Assembly: GCA_902782465.1 (NCBI GenBank)
Contig: CACZNH010000006.1
Span: 124,001-188,000 of the forward strand
Source: an uncultured Bacteroidales bacterium
Lineage (GTDB): Bacteria > Bacteroidota > Bacteroidia > Bacteroidales > Muribaculaceae
Direction of reading: 5' to 3'
Length of the DNA: 64,000 nt
This document shows, one piece after another, positions 17,043-26,500 of this stretch. Position 1 is the stretch's first letter, and each line of letters opens with the position of its first letter. Made by a program: the position numbers and the translations under genes. A model generated the notes under the pieces. It saw only the letters and a list, made by a program, of their open reading frames with translations, was not told where the DNA came from and made no database searches.

Positions 17043-17912
17043 TCAAGCGAGTTTAAGTCTCAGCACTCTGATGGGCCTATCCTTGCCTTGATACTGGTTC
17101 TCGTCGATACAGGTCTCTCCTGTAGGGATAAATCCGCATTTCTCCATCACGCGACCCGATGCAGGATTGTCGATGAAATGTCCGCTGATGAGTGAAGGAA
17201 TATCGGTCGTCTGGCAGATGTAATCAAGCATCAGTCGGAGGGCCTCGGTGCAGATGCCTTGGTTCCAATAGGGCTTGGCAATCCAATAGCCCACAATGGG
17301 TTCTGCCTCACGGGCAGGCAGGTTGCAGTCACACGAGGGGCCGTAGCCGATAGCCCCGACAGCTTCGCCCGTTTCCTTGAGTTCGATAGCCCATGTCGTA
17401 TCGTTATGGAATACCGTACGAATGATTTCCAGGCTCTCTTCCACGCTCTTGTGTGGCGGCCAGCCGGCACGAGACCCGACATCGGGGTCTGAGGCATACT
17501 TGAAAAGCACCTCGGCATCAGTGTCATGCCAGGGACGCAACAGGATTCTATCCGTTTCCATCTGCTTTGTATATAATTGCCCAAATTTCAGATTCTTAAG
17601 CGCATCGGGATTGTTACGGATAATCATTCCCAGTTTATCACACGACTCCATCTCGCTGCAGACGCCGCAAGTATCAAAGCCTTTGCCCTTAACACACTGC
17701 CGAATCGGGCACAGTGATTCGCAGAATGGCGTTTTCACCCCGTCAATCCTGCATCCTGTACAATTAATCATCCCGGGAGTTATCTCCACGCCATTCAACT
17801 GCGACCAATGCTCGGCCACTTGCTTTCTCAATGCGTTGTCATCATTGATAGTAGCCAATCGTGCCTCACATAGCTCACAATCCAACCCACAACAGGCGAT
17901 AAAATCTTTCAT
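17043..17912 (-). CDS. DUF3795-GNAT acetyltransferase fusion protein
   Basis: 289 residues. The first 110 match the DUF3795 Cys-rich type: start MKDFIACCGLDCELCEA, followed by CTGCR, CESLCPIRQC and CGVCSEMESC, about 14 Cys in all, probably a zinc-binding module. From about residue 115 (METDRILLRPWHD) begins a full RimJ/RimL-type GNAT N-acetyltransferase, with the acetyl-CoA segment IVGYWIAKPYWNQGICTEAL. DUF3795 alone has no assigned role; GNAT domains of this class acetylate protein N-termini or small amines. The two halves are in one uninterrupted frame. The internal Met at the junction could also serve as a second start. It is transcribed alone and convergent with the GH3 gene. Confidence 0.85.
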   Translation of the reverse strand: MKDFIACCGLDCELCEARLATINDDNALRKQVAEHWSQLNGVEITPGMINCTGCRIDGVKTPFCESLCPIRQCVKGKGFDTCGVCSEMESCDKLGMIIRNNPDALKNLKFGQLYTKQMETDRILLRPWHDTDAEVLFKYASDPDVGSRAGWPPHKSVEESLEIIRTVFHNDTTWAIELKETGEAVGAIGYGPSCDCNLPAREAEPIVGYWIAKPYWNQGICTEALRLMLDYICQTTDIPSLISGHFIDNPASGRVMEKCGFIPTGETCIDENQYQGKDRPIRVLRLKLA

Positions 17913-17941
17913 ATTCTAATGTATATTTCGGTTTACTGGTG

Positions 17942-17949
17942 CAAATTTA
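17942..17949 (-). promoter_or_regulatory. -7 box of the DUF3795-GNAT gene
   Basis: Minus-strand TAAATTTG, 29 bases upstream of the ATG at 17912; a full TAnnTTTG match. Confidence 0.55.
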
Positions 17950-18201
17950 GGCATTATATTCTAATGCACCACATTTTTGGGATCATCTGCAGTTGAATGT
18001 GACGTATTACATGTCCAAAGCAGTATTTTCTCCCATTTTTAGGGCAAATGCGGGAAACGGAGAGAATGTGAAAAAAGGGGTGAAAAATTTTTTTTAGAAA
18101 AAAACGATGGATTTGCGTTTGTAAATCAATTTTATTTTGTAATTTTACACCCTCAAATTTTATCGATAGCAAACAACACAAGAATCCAACCAACGACCAA
18201 T

Positions 18202-20673
18202 ATGAAAACTAAAGATAATCAGGACTTTTTCCACCCTGACATTAGCGGTGTCCAGAAATCTGAGGACTACCGCAAACGGCAAGAAGTCGAGCAGGCCATC
18301 GACAAGGAGAACGTGACCAAGTGGCAACGTTTCCTGGCGTTTTTCCAGAACGGACGCCTGCGTTTTGTCACGGGCATCCTGATGCTGATGACAGGCATCT
18401 ACCTGCTCATCTCGTTCCTGTCGTTCTTCCTGTCGGCGGGAATGAGTGACCAGAACCGCATCACCAACTACTCGATGATAGAAAATGCACAGGTGCCGGA
18501 CCAAATCCGAAACGCCGGTGCTGCCGTTGGCGCGTCGTTGAGCGACTTCTTCATCGCCAGCGGCGTGGGTGTTGCCACATTCATCATCGTGGCATGGTTC
18601 CTGACGTTGGGCATGAGACTTGTCCGGAAAGGCAAGAAAGCGCATTTCTTCCAGTACACGTTTGTGTGTCTGTTCAGCATCCTCACCTTCTCAATGATGG
18701 TGGGCGCCGCAACCTATTTCATGAAGCCCATCACCTTCTTCCCGCTGGGTGGATATTTCGGTTTTTATGCCAACAAGTGGTTGCTGGGATTGTTGGGACT
18801 CTACGGAATGATTGCCGTCAACCTGGCGTTGTTCATGCTGTGGTGCTTCCTCACCTATCAGACGTTCAACGCCTTATACCAGCAGATACAGAAAGGTCTT
18901 GACAAGAAGCGCTCACGCAACAAGGAAGATGCCGAGAAGGTGGTCAGCCAACCCGGCCAACCCACATTTTTGGGCGAAGAGCAGAGAATTGCCGAAGAAT
19001 CCCCCAAAACAGACTCAGAGACAAAGGTATCGCCCGTGAACAGAATTAGACGTTCCAGAAACAGGAGTCAGCAGACAGATGTCACCAAGGGTGAAACGGC
19101 CCACCTGAAACCCATCGCCGCGAGTACCGACGTGAGCAATCCTCATGACCCGACAGGCGAATACCGTCACTACCGCTTCCCCTCCCTAGACCTGTTGCAG
19201 GACATCCGCATGAACCCCAACAGCGTGGACAAGCAGGAGCAAGACGAGAACAAGGAACGCATCCGCGACACCTTGAGCAAATATGGCATCGAAATCAAGG
19301 AGATTATGGTCCACGTAGGCCCCACGGTCACCCTGTTTGAGATTGTGCCGCAGGATGGTGTGCGCGTGAATAAAATCCGTGGACTGGAAGATGACATCGC
19401 CTTGAGCCTTGCGGCACTGGGCATCCGCATCATCGCGCCCATGCCCGGCAAGGGCACTATCGGCATCGAGGTTCCCAACCGCGACCCGCAAGTGGTTCCC
19501 ATGCGTGAGGTGCTGGGGTCCAGGGCATTCCAGGAAAGCCGCGCCAAACTGCCCATGTGCCTGGGTTGCACTGTGAGCAATGAAGTGTTTATCGCAGACC
19601 TGACCAAGATGCCGCACTTGCTGGTTGCCGGTGCCACCGGTAAAGGTAAATCTGTCGGTCTGAACGCCATCATCACCTCGCTGTTGTACAAGAAAGGTCC
19701 GTCGGAGCTGAAGTTTGTCCTTGTGGACCCCAAGCGCGTGGAATTCAGCGTATATGCCGACCTGGAGAAATACTACTTCGCCAAGGCTCCCGGCGAGGAG
19801 AAAGCCATCATCACCGACACCGACCGCGTTATCAAGACGCTGAACTGCCTGGTGCAGGAAATGGAAGACCGTTATCGCGTGTTTGAGGATGTGAGAGTGC
19901 GCAACGTCGCCGACTACAATGAGATGTGGCGCCGCGAGTTGCGAGAGGTGCGCGACGAGCATGGTGAGAAGAAATACCACTACATGCCCTACATTGTGGG
20001 TATCATCGACGAGTTCAGCGACATGATTATGACCGCTGGCAAGGAGGTCGAGACCCCGCTGGTTCGCATTGCCCAAAAGGCCCGTGCCGTGGGAATCCAC
20101 ATGATTATCGCAACCCAACGTCCGTCGTCCAAGGTCATCACCGGCCTGATTAAGGGTAATTTCCCCGGCCGCATCGCATTTGCCGTGGCACAGCGCATCG
20201 ACAGTCAGATCATCATCGACCGCACGGGTGCCCAGCAGCTCATCGGCCGCGGTGACATGCTCTTCCAGATTGACGGCGAATTGACACGCCTGCAGTGCCC
20301 GTTCGTTGACACGCCCGACATCGTGCGCATCTGCGACTTCATCAAGGACCAGGAGGACAAGGACCGCGACATCAGCCATGAGGAGCCTTACATGCTGCCC
20401 GAGTACGTCGGCAAGGACGAGGGTGGCGGCAGTGACGCCAATGTGGGCAATGTCAAGGACCGCGACCCGTTGTTTGAGGAAGCTGTGAAATTTGTCGTCA
20501 TGAGCAACACCGCCAGCACATCGTCGTTGCAACGCCGCTACGAAATCGGCTACAACCGTGCCGGACGACTGATGGACCAAATGGAACACGCCGGCATCGT
20601 GGGACCGGCCCAGGGCAGCAAGCCGCGCCAGGTACTTGTCAGCCCAATGGACATCGACCAATTATTCACTTAA
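18202..20673 (+). CDS. ftsK: DNA translocase FtsK/SpoIIIE
   Basis: 823 residues. Four N-terminal membrane helices lie between about 50 and 230; a polar linker (about 235-330) precedes the motor. The alpha/beta motor has Walker A GATGKGKS at 477-484 and Walker B IIDEFSD near 600, followed by ATQRPSSKVITG. A C-terminal winged-helix gamma domain (from SLQRRYEIGYNRAGR) would read polar KOPS-like sequences. FtsK pumps chromosome termini through the division septum and activates XerCD. The next genes (LolA-like, DUF445) follow on the same strand after a terminator. The 290-base upstream region is AT-rich with no perfect -7 box. Confidence 0.97.
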   Translation: MKTKDNQDFFHPDISGVQKSEDYRKRQEVEQAIDKENVTKWQRFLAFFQNGRLRFVTGILMLMTGIYLLISFLSFFLSAGMSDQNRITNYSMIENAQVPDQIRNAGAAVGASLSDFFIASGVGVATFIIVAWFLTLGMRLVRKGKKAHFFQYTFVCLFSILTFSMMVGAATYFMKPITFFPLGGYFGFYANKWLLGLLGLYGMIAVNLALFMLWCFLTYQTFNALYQQIQKGLDKKRSRNKEDAEKVVSQPGQPTFLGEEQRIAEESPKTDSETKVSPVNRIRRSRNRSQQTDVTKGETAHLKPIAASTDVSNPHDPTGEYRHYRFPSLDLLQDIRMNPNSVDKQEQDENKERIRDTLSKYGIEIKEIMVHVGPTVTLFEIVPQDGVRVNKIRGLEDDIALSLAALGIRIIAPMPGKGTIGIEVPNRDPQVVPMREVLGSRAFQESRAKLPMCLGCTVSNEVFIADLTKMPHLLVAGATGKGKSVGLNAIITSLLYKKGPSELKFVLVDPKRVEFSVYADLEKYYFAKAPGEEKAIITDTDRVIKTLNCLVQEMEDRYRVFEDVRVRNVADYNEMWRRELREVRDEHGEKKYHYMPYIVGIIDEFSDMIMTAGKEVETPLVRIAQKARAVGIHMIIATQRPSSKVITGLIKGNFPGRIAFAVAQRIDSQIIIDRTGAQQLIGRGDMLFQIDGELTRLQCPFVDTPDIVRICDFIKDQEDKDRDISHEEPYMLPEYVGKDEGGGSDANVGNVKDRDPLFEEAVKFVVMSNTASTSSLQRRYEIGYNRAGRLMDQMEHAGIVGPAQGSKPRQVLVSPMDIDQLFT

Positions 20674-20691
20674 AAAGAATAGACATCTACA

Positions 20692-20730
20692 AGAGTGCCA
20701 CCCTTGACTTCACAAGTTGGCACTCTTTTT
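20692..20730 (+). terminator. Terminator between ftsK and the LolA-like gene
   Basis: AGAGTGCCA (20692-20700) pairs with TGGCACTCT (20718-20726), then TTTTT. A 9-bp perfect stem with a 17-base loop. Confidence 0.8.
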
Positions 20731-20763
20731 GCACTACAATATCAGAGATAACATAACACAAAC

Positions 20764-21378
20764 ATGACTACAATGAAAAGATACTTCATCCTCATACTGT
20801 CTTATGTGGCAATGATGACCGCCGTGGCGCAGACTCCTGCTGCCGCCCTCGACAAATGTGCAGCCGCCATCAATGCCAGTGGCGGTGTTACCGCCAGTTA
20901 CAGCATCACGTCATCACAGGGCAACAGCAAGGGAACCATCGCCATGCAGGGCAATAAGTTCCGCATCAGTGCCAATGATGTCAAGTGCTGGTTTGACGGC
21001 AAGTCGCAATGGTCATGGTCTCCCCTCACTGGTGAGGTGAATATCACCACGCCCACACCCGAAGAGTTGCAGATGACCAACCCCATCGCCGCTGTGCAGC
21101 ACTTCAAGGCCGCCTTCAATATGAAGAAAGCCAAAGCCAAAACCGCCAACACCCTGGCGCTGAAGCTCACACCCAAGAAGAAGGACAGCATCAAGACGCT
21201 GTGGCTGTACTTTGACACCAAGACGTCGCTGCTGCGCACAGCCCGTTTTGAGATGAGTGACAAGTCGGTCTATGTCGTGCACATTACCGACTACAAGCAC
21301 AAGGCACTGCCCGCCTCGACGTTCACCTTTGACAAGTCGCAGGTTCCCGCTGGCACTCAGGTTGTTGACCTGAGATAA
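20764..21378 (+). CDS. LolA-like outer-membrane lipoprotein carrier
   Basis: 204 residues, signal peptide ending near AVAQTPAAA. The rest has LolA-like features: an N-terminal helix LDKCAAAINA, strands such as GTIAMQGNKFRISA and WFDGKSQWSWSP, and an AVQHFKAAFN segment. LolA chaperones lipoproteins through the periplasm; Bacteroidota proteins of this class are divergent and some are described only as LolA-like. The position directly after ftsK is common in Bacteroidales. The start at 20764 is used; the ATG at 20773 is also possible. Confidence 0.82.
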   Translation: MTTMKRYFILILSYVAMMTAVAQTPAAALDKCAAAINASGGVTASYSITSSQGNSKGTIAMQGNKFRISANDVKCWFDGKSQWSWSPLTGEVNITTPTPEELQMTNPIAAVQHFKAAFNMKKAKAKTANTLALKLTPKKKDSIKTLWLYFDTKTSLLRTARFEMSDKSVYVVHITDYKHKALPASTFTFDKSQVPAGTQVVDLR

Positions 21379-21412
21379 CCAATTTATACATTTAGACTTA
21401 GCATTCATCATA

Positions 21413-22318
21413 ATGTACCACTATTTTGTAGGTCCTCTCGTCGGTGCCGCCATTGGTTTCTTCACCAATTACATCGCCATCCGCATGTTGTTCAGGCCCC
21501 ACCAACCCAAATACCTGATGGGATTTCACATTCCCTTCACCCCTGGCATCATCCCCAAGGAGAAGAGCCGTATCGCTTCATCCATCGGCAAGGCCGTGAG
21601 TGAGAACCTCATGAATCGTGAGGTGCTGGAAAAGAGCCTGTTGAGCGAAGAGATGCTCACCAAGATGAATGCTGCTATCGACGAGTTTGTCGCCACTCAG
21701 AGCCAAAACGACGAAACCATCGAGCAGTTTGCCCGCCACTACCTGAATGAGGAAGACATTGACGCCATGCGCCACGATGTGACCAGCGGTATTGTCAAGA
21801 TGATTACAGGCAAATTGCAGGACAGCCGCATGGGCGACAACATCGCCCACATGGCGACCGAGCATGCGCTGGAAAAAACGCGCAACTCACTTGCCGGACG
21901 CCTGGGTGCCGACTTGCTGATACAGCCTCTCGCCCAGCCCATTGAGAAACTCATGGCCAAGCACATCAATGAGATTCTGCAAAACAACTCGCAGCAGATG
22001 ATACAAAACCTCGTCAACGAGGAATCGGGCCACCTGATGGGCATGACGATGAGCCAAGTGGTCACCAGCCACTCCGAGCAGTTGGAAAAGGTCAAAAACA
22101 GCATCTTCAATGCCTACCGGGTCATCATCACCGAGCATCTGCCCCGAATCCTGCAGGACATCGATATCAGTGCCATCATCGAACAGAGAATCAACGAGAT
22201 GGACATGGCCGAAGCCGAAGCCATCATCCTTGATGTGATGAAAAAGGAACTGCGTGCCATCGTTTGGCTGGGAGGGTTGTTGGGCGGCATTATGGGAATA
22301 CTGTCGGTGCTGGCTTAA
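21413..22318 (+). CDS. DUF445 family membrane protein
   Basis: 301 residues. The N-terminal hydrophobic segment with GPLVGAAIGFFTNYIAIRML and the following FIPFTPGIIPKEK-like stretch (here HIPFTPGIIPKEKSRIA) are the DUF445/YheB signature, and a C-terminal hydrophobic helix (IVWLGGLLGGIMGILSVL) closes the protein. The middle is predicted long helices. It is probably anchored in the inner membrane at both ends; the biochemical role is not established. Start is 34 bases after the LolA-like stop, so they may be co-transcribed. Confidence 0.9.
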   Translation: MYHYFVGPLVGAAIGFFTNYIAIRMLFRPHQPKYLMGFHIPFTPGIIPKEKSRIASSIGKAVSENLMNREVLEKSLLSEEMLTKMNAAIDEFVATQSQNDETIEQFARHYLNEEDIDAMRHDVTSGIVKMITGKLQDSRMGDNIAHMATEHALEKTRNSLAGRLGADLLIQPLAQPIEKLMAKHINEILQNNSQQMIQNLVNEESGHLMGMTMSQVVTSHSEQLEKVKNSIFNAYRVIITEHLPRILQDIDISAIIEQRINEMDMAEAEAIILDVMKKELRAIVWLGGLLGGIMGILSVLA

Positions 22319-22415
22319 CGGATATGGAATTACGACCTCGGCAGGATAACGACCTTGTTTAATAATTTTTTTGATATTTTTTTCTCAAAAAAAAGTTCAT
22401 ATTAAAAAAATATAG

Positions 22416-22423
22416 TAATTTTG
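22416..22423 (+). promoter_or_regulatory. -7 box and long leader of the 22.6 kb secreted-protein gene
   Basis: TAATTTTG fits TAnnTTTG. Transcription from here would give an untranslated leader of about 190 bases (22430-22617), which is AT-rich and carries no open frame that I trust. Long AT-rich leaders precede both tail-bearing secreted proteins. Confidence 0.6.
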
Positions 22424-22617
22424 CAGAATAAAATATTTGTCAAATGTTTTAATGGTTTGATTTTCATTTCGATACATGGAAATAACAGAATTCAAGAACA
22501 AGCATGTTCAAGAGATTGCGGTTTCAGGTGGATTTCGGTAATGAAAAGAGAATAAAAAAACAGACATAAAAGCGATTGAATTATTAACTTTATTATTTTC
22601 TAATTTTTTGTTTTATT

Positions 22618-23247
22618 ATGAAGAAATTACTTTCTATTCTTGCAACTGCATTTGTAGCTGTTTCGGCTTGGGCTTGGGAAATTCCCGAGACCGGTTTTTG
22701 GCTGTGCATCTGGGACCAGTATGGTGTCGAGCACGACATGCAGCTGTTCATGGGTGCTGACGGTAACTACGTTACTACCCTCACGCTGACCTACAACCCT
22801 TGGGGTGAGTTCTACTGGGATCCCAACAAGAGCGATGCCGAGAACGAGGCTAACCGTCCCCAGGTGCCCTACTGCTTCGTTGTAGACGGAGTTCGTTATG
22901 GTGCTCCCGTTAACCTGCAGCCGACTCTGATGGGTGAGGCTCACAACACCACTTCGAATCCCCTCATTTCGGGTGACAACCTGTACACTGTTCCCGTTGG
23001 CTTTGCCTACGTACTCGGTGTTTACATGGGCGGCTCCGAGGAGTGGGGCGGTGAGAACGGTTTCTATGTTTACTGCGCTCAGGCCGTTATGACCACTGGC
23101 ATCGATGAGATGAACGCCAACAAGACTGTAGCTAACGTACGCTACTTCAACATGGCTGGCCAGGAGATGCAGCAGGCTGATGGCATGACCATCGTTGTTA
23201 CCACCTACACCGACGGTACCACCAACGCCGTTAAGGTTGTGAAGTAA
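22618..23247 (+). CDS. Secreted protein with Bacteroidales-type C-terminal tail
   Basis: 209 residues. Signal peptide MKKLLSILATAFVAVSAWA; then an aromatic-rich domain (about 20-160) that I do not recognise; then a 49-residue tail from GIDEMNANKTVANVRYFNM to NAVKVVK. The tail is nearly the same as that of the 1029-residue protein downstream. It has the shape of a short type IX secretion sorting domain (VRYFNMAGQEM, then a beta strand and a Val/Lys-rich end), although it does not match the classic tail closely. Codon use favours GCT, GTT and ACC, unlike the GCC/GTG/CTG-rich neighbours, which suggests high expression. It has its own promoter and a strong terminator. Confidence 0.85.
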   Translation: MKKLLSILATAFVAVSAWAWEIPETGFWLCIWDQYGVEHDMQLFMGADGNYVTTLTLTYNPWGEFYWDPNKSDAENEANRPQVPYCFVVDGVRYGAPVNLQPTLMGEAHNTTSNPLISGDNLYTVPVGFAYVLGVYMGGSEEWGGENGFYVYCAQAVMTTGIDEMNANKTVANVRYFNMAGQEMQQADGMTIVVTTYTDGTTNAVKVVK

Positions 23248-23263
23248 TCATCACTACAAGACA

Positions 23264-23320
23264 CAATCCCTCAACGGGATTGAATCTTGGAGACGCAACA
23301 ATGTTGCGTCTCTTTTTTTT
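23264..23320 (+). terminator. Double hairpin terminator
   Basis: A first small hairpin, CAATCCC (23264-23270) with GGGATTG (23276-23282), is followed by a strong one, GAGACGCAACA (23290-23300) with TGTTGCGTCTC (23302-23312), then eight T. Confidence 0.9.
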
Positions 23321-23401
23321 CATTATAGCCCGCCAAGAGCCCCCTATTGTTTTTTGGCACTTTTTTTTGTTAACATGACATAAAAAATCTTTTGATTTTG
23401 G

Positions 23402-23432
23402 TTTGTTCTTTGTGATATTTTATTTATCTTTG
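23402..23432 (+). promoter_or_regulatory. Canonical Bacteroidota promoter
   Basis: TTTG at 23402-23405, 19 bases of spacer, then TATCTTTG at 23425-23432. This is the consensus -33/-7 arrangement. The transcript would carry a leader of about 130 bases before the ATG at 23569. Confidence 0.8.
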
Positions 23433-23568
23433 CAGCGTTGACAATTTCGGATTGTCACAAGAACCGTGTTTACGCAAACATCATTGATAGAGTCAGACCC
23501 AAAGCCCTTCAACAATCACAATTGACTATTCATATTACAGTATTTATTAACCATAAACTTTAACAAAC

Positions 23569-26500
23569 ATGAAGAAATTATTATCTTTACTTCTAACATT
23601 GACATTGGCAACATCAGCCTTTGCCGAATGTGCTTTCTACATGGATGACTTTGTGGTGAATAGGGACCAAATCGGAAACAATACCGAGATTACCCTTCCC
23701 ATCAAAGCCACGTTCTCCGGCCGTCTGAACGGTTGGGAACTGAAATTTGTGTATCCGGAGCACCTGATTCCTACTTACATTGAGCCAGGAGCTGACATGA
23801 CGGTAACCTACTACAATGCCCGTGGTAAAGAGCAGACGCTGGATGCCCCGCTTTCTGGTGCAAGAGAGCCTTGGGATCACCTCCTGTGTGCAATTGCCAC
23901 CCAGGGTTTCTATCAGGATCCCAACGGTGAAGACCCCACCGCATGGGTATCCTATGGTGCCGTGAAATGGGAAGGTGGAGTCTATGAGGAGATGCTTCTG
24001 CTCAGCTTCATTGTCGAGGAAGGCTTTGAAGGTGGCGACATCATCATCAAGACCTGCTGTGGTTCTGGCCTTGACCCGCGTGAAGGCGGTTCAATCTATA
24101 ATAACGGTGACCACAAGCAGTGGTTTGAAAGAACTGTTCACGCTAGCCTGCAGGCCATCACCGAGGCTCCCGAAATCACCTATACCATGGATGAGGACGA
24201 GGCCATCGTCACCGCTACCGGTAATGGCGAGGTTCTGCTCTATGTGAACGGCGAACTCGTTACCAACCCCTACACCATCGCTCGTGGTGCCGAGGATGTT
24301 GAGTACACCATCACTGCTACCGCTCAGGGCGAGGGTGAGGTTATCAGCGAACCCGCTGAGCTCAAGCTGCTCGTTCCCGCCAAGCCCGAGGCCGTCTATG
24401 GCTTTGGCTTGAGGAAAGTTTGGTCAGTGGATTTGCCCGCTCAGATGCCTGAGGGTCTTGTTACCAATGATATGCGTCAGGGCTTCGGTATGAACGGCAA
24501 GTTCTACGTTAACAGCAAGAAGTCTGTTCTTGACTCTGCAACGATGACCTACACTACCGTTCCCACCGTCTATGTATTTGACCAGACCGGTCGTGTTGAG
24601 AAGACCTATCCCGGCGGTCTGAACTGCGGTATCACCCGCGACGAAGCCGGCAACCTGGTAATCAGCGACGCCCAGTTCCCCAACAACTGGAACGAGACCG
24701 CTACTATCAAGGTTATCAACCCCGAGACCGACGTTACTAAGGTTTACACCGTTCCCACTGAATGTGGTATCGCTGGCCGCTGCGACTTCATTGGCTTCGC
24801 TAAGGGCGACCTCATGCAGGACGGTCAACTCTATCTCGTTAGCAACACCTCTGGCACCGGTGTTTCGATTATGACTATCACCGACGGTGAGGTAAACACC
24901 GACGAGAGCTATCTTGCTAACTGCGACGGCGTGACCCCCACGACCAACACGGTTGTCAACTATTACAAGAATCTGGCTGGCGAGGATGCTATGCTGTATG
25001 TAACCCGCAACGCAGCTCCCGTCATCATGCAATTTGATGGCAGCGACCTGGTTGGTCAAGCCATCACTCTGCCCAACAAGGGTGCTTGCAACGGTGTATT
25101 CCCCTTCATTTATGACGGTAAGGAGTATTTCCTCTATCCTACTCTGCCCAACTATCTTGACGGCTTTGCAATTGCCGAGGCTGGTGTAAAGGATCCCTAT
25201 GTCACAAACGATCCCAACTACAAAACCAACCCCAACGGCATCCAAGCCAACTGGCTCAATGCCGAGGTTGACGATGAAGGCGTAACCATCTATCAGTATG
25301 TTCCCGGTGGACATGTAGCTGTTTACCGCCTTGGTGACGGCGAGCGCACTCAGATGCCTGTAATTACCTACGAGACCAATGACGAGGCCGTTGTTATCAC
25401 TGCTACTGGCAGCGCCAACGTGAAGATGTATGTTGACGGTGTTCTGGTTGACAATCCCTACACCATCGCTCGTGGCGAGGAGGATGTTACCGTTACCGTT
25501 ACCGCTACCGCTCAGAAAGACGGCAAGATCATCAGCGAGACCGCTGAGGAGCAGATTCTGATTCCCGCTCTGCCCGCTAAGACTGCAATGCCCGTTATCA
25601 CCTTCAACACCACCGACGAGGCTGTTGAAATCACCGCTACCGGTGATGGTGAGGTTCTGCTCTATGTCAACGGTGAGTTGGTTGACAATCCTTACACCAT
25701 CGCTCGTGGCGAAGAGGATGTAACCATTTCCATTGTAGCTACCGCTCAGGAAGAGGGCAAGCGCATCAGCGATCCTGCTGAGCTCGAGCTCGTAATTCCC
25801 AAATACATCCCGCAGACCGAGATGCCTGTCATCACCTTCAACACCACCGACGATGCCGTTATCATCACTGCCGAGGGTGAGGGTGAGGTTCTGCTCTACG
25901 TGAACGGTGAACTCGTTGAGAATCCCTACACCATCATGCGTGGTGAGGAGGATGTAACCGTTACCGTTACCGCCACCGCTCAGGGTGAGGGCAAGCGCAT
26001 CAGCGATGTTGCTACTCAGGAGCTGGTAATTCCCGCTCTGCCTGCTAAGACCGAGATGCCCGTCATCACGTTCGAGACCCTCGACGACGCTGTTGTCATC
26101 ACCGCTACCGGTGAGGGCGAGGTTCTGCTCTATGTGAACGGCGAACTCGTTGAGAATCCCTACACCATCGCTCGTGGTGAGGAGGATGTAACCGTTACCA
26201 TTGTAGCTACCGCTCAGGAAGAGGGCAAGCGCATCAGCGATGCTGCCGAGATGACTCTCGTCATCCCCGCTTATCAGGTTACCGCTACTCCCACTATCAG
26301 TGTTGAGGTTACCGATGACTATGTTATCATTACCGCTACCGGTGATGGCGACGTTCAGCTCTATGTAAACGGTGAGCCCGTTGAGAATCCTTACACCATC
26401 GTTCGCGGTGAGGAGGATGTTGACATCGAGGTTTATGCTACCGCTAAGGAGGATGGCAAGATCATGAGCACCACCGAGGTTACCGTGGTTACCATTCCCA

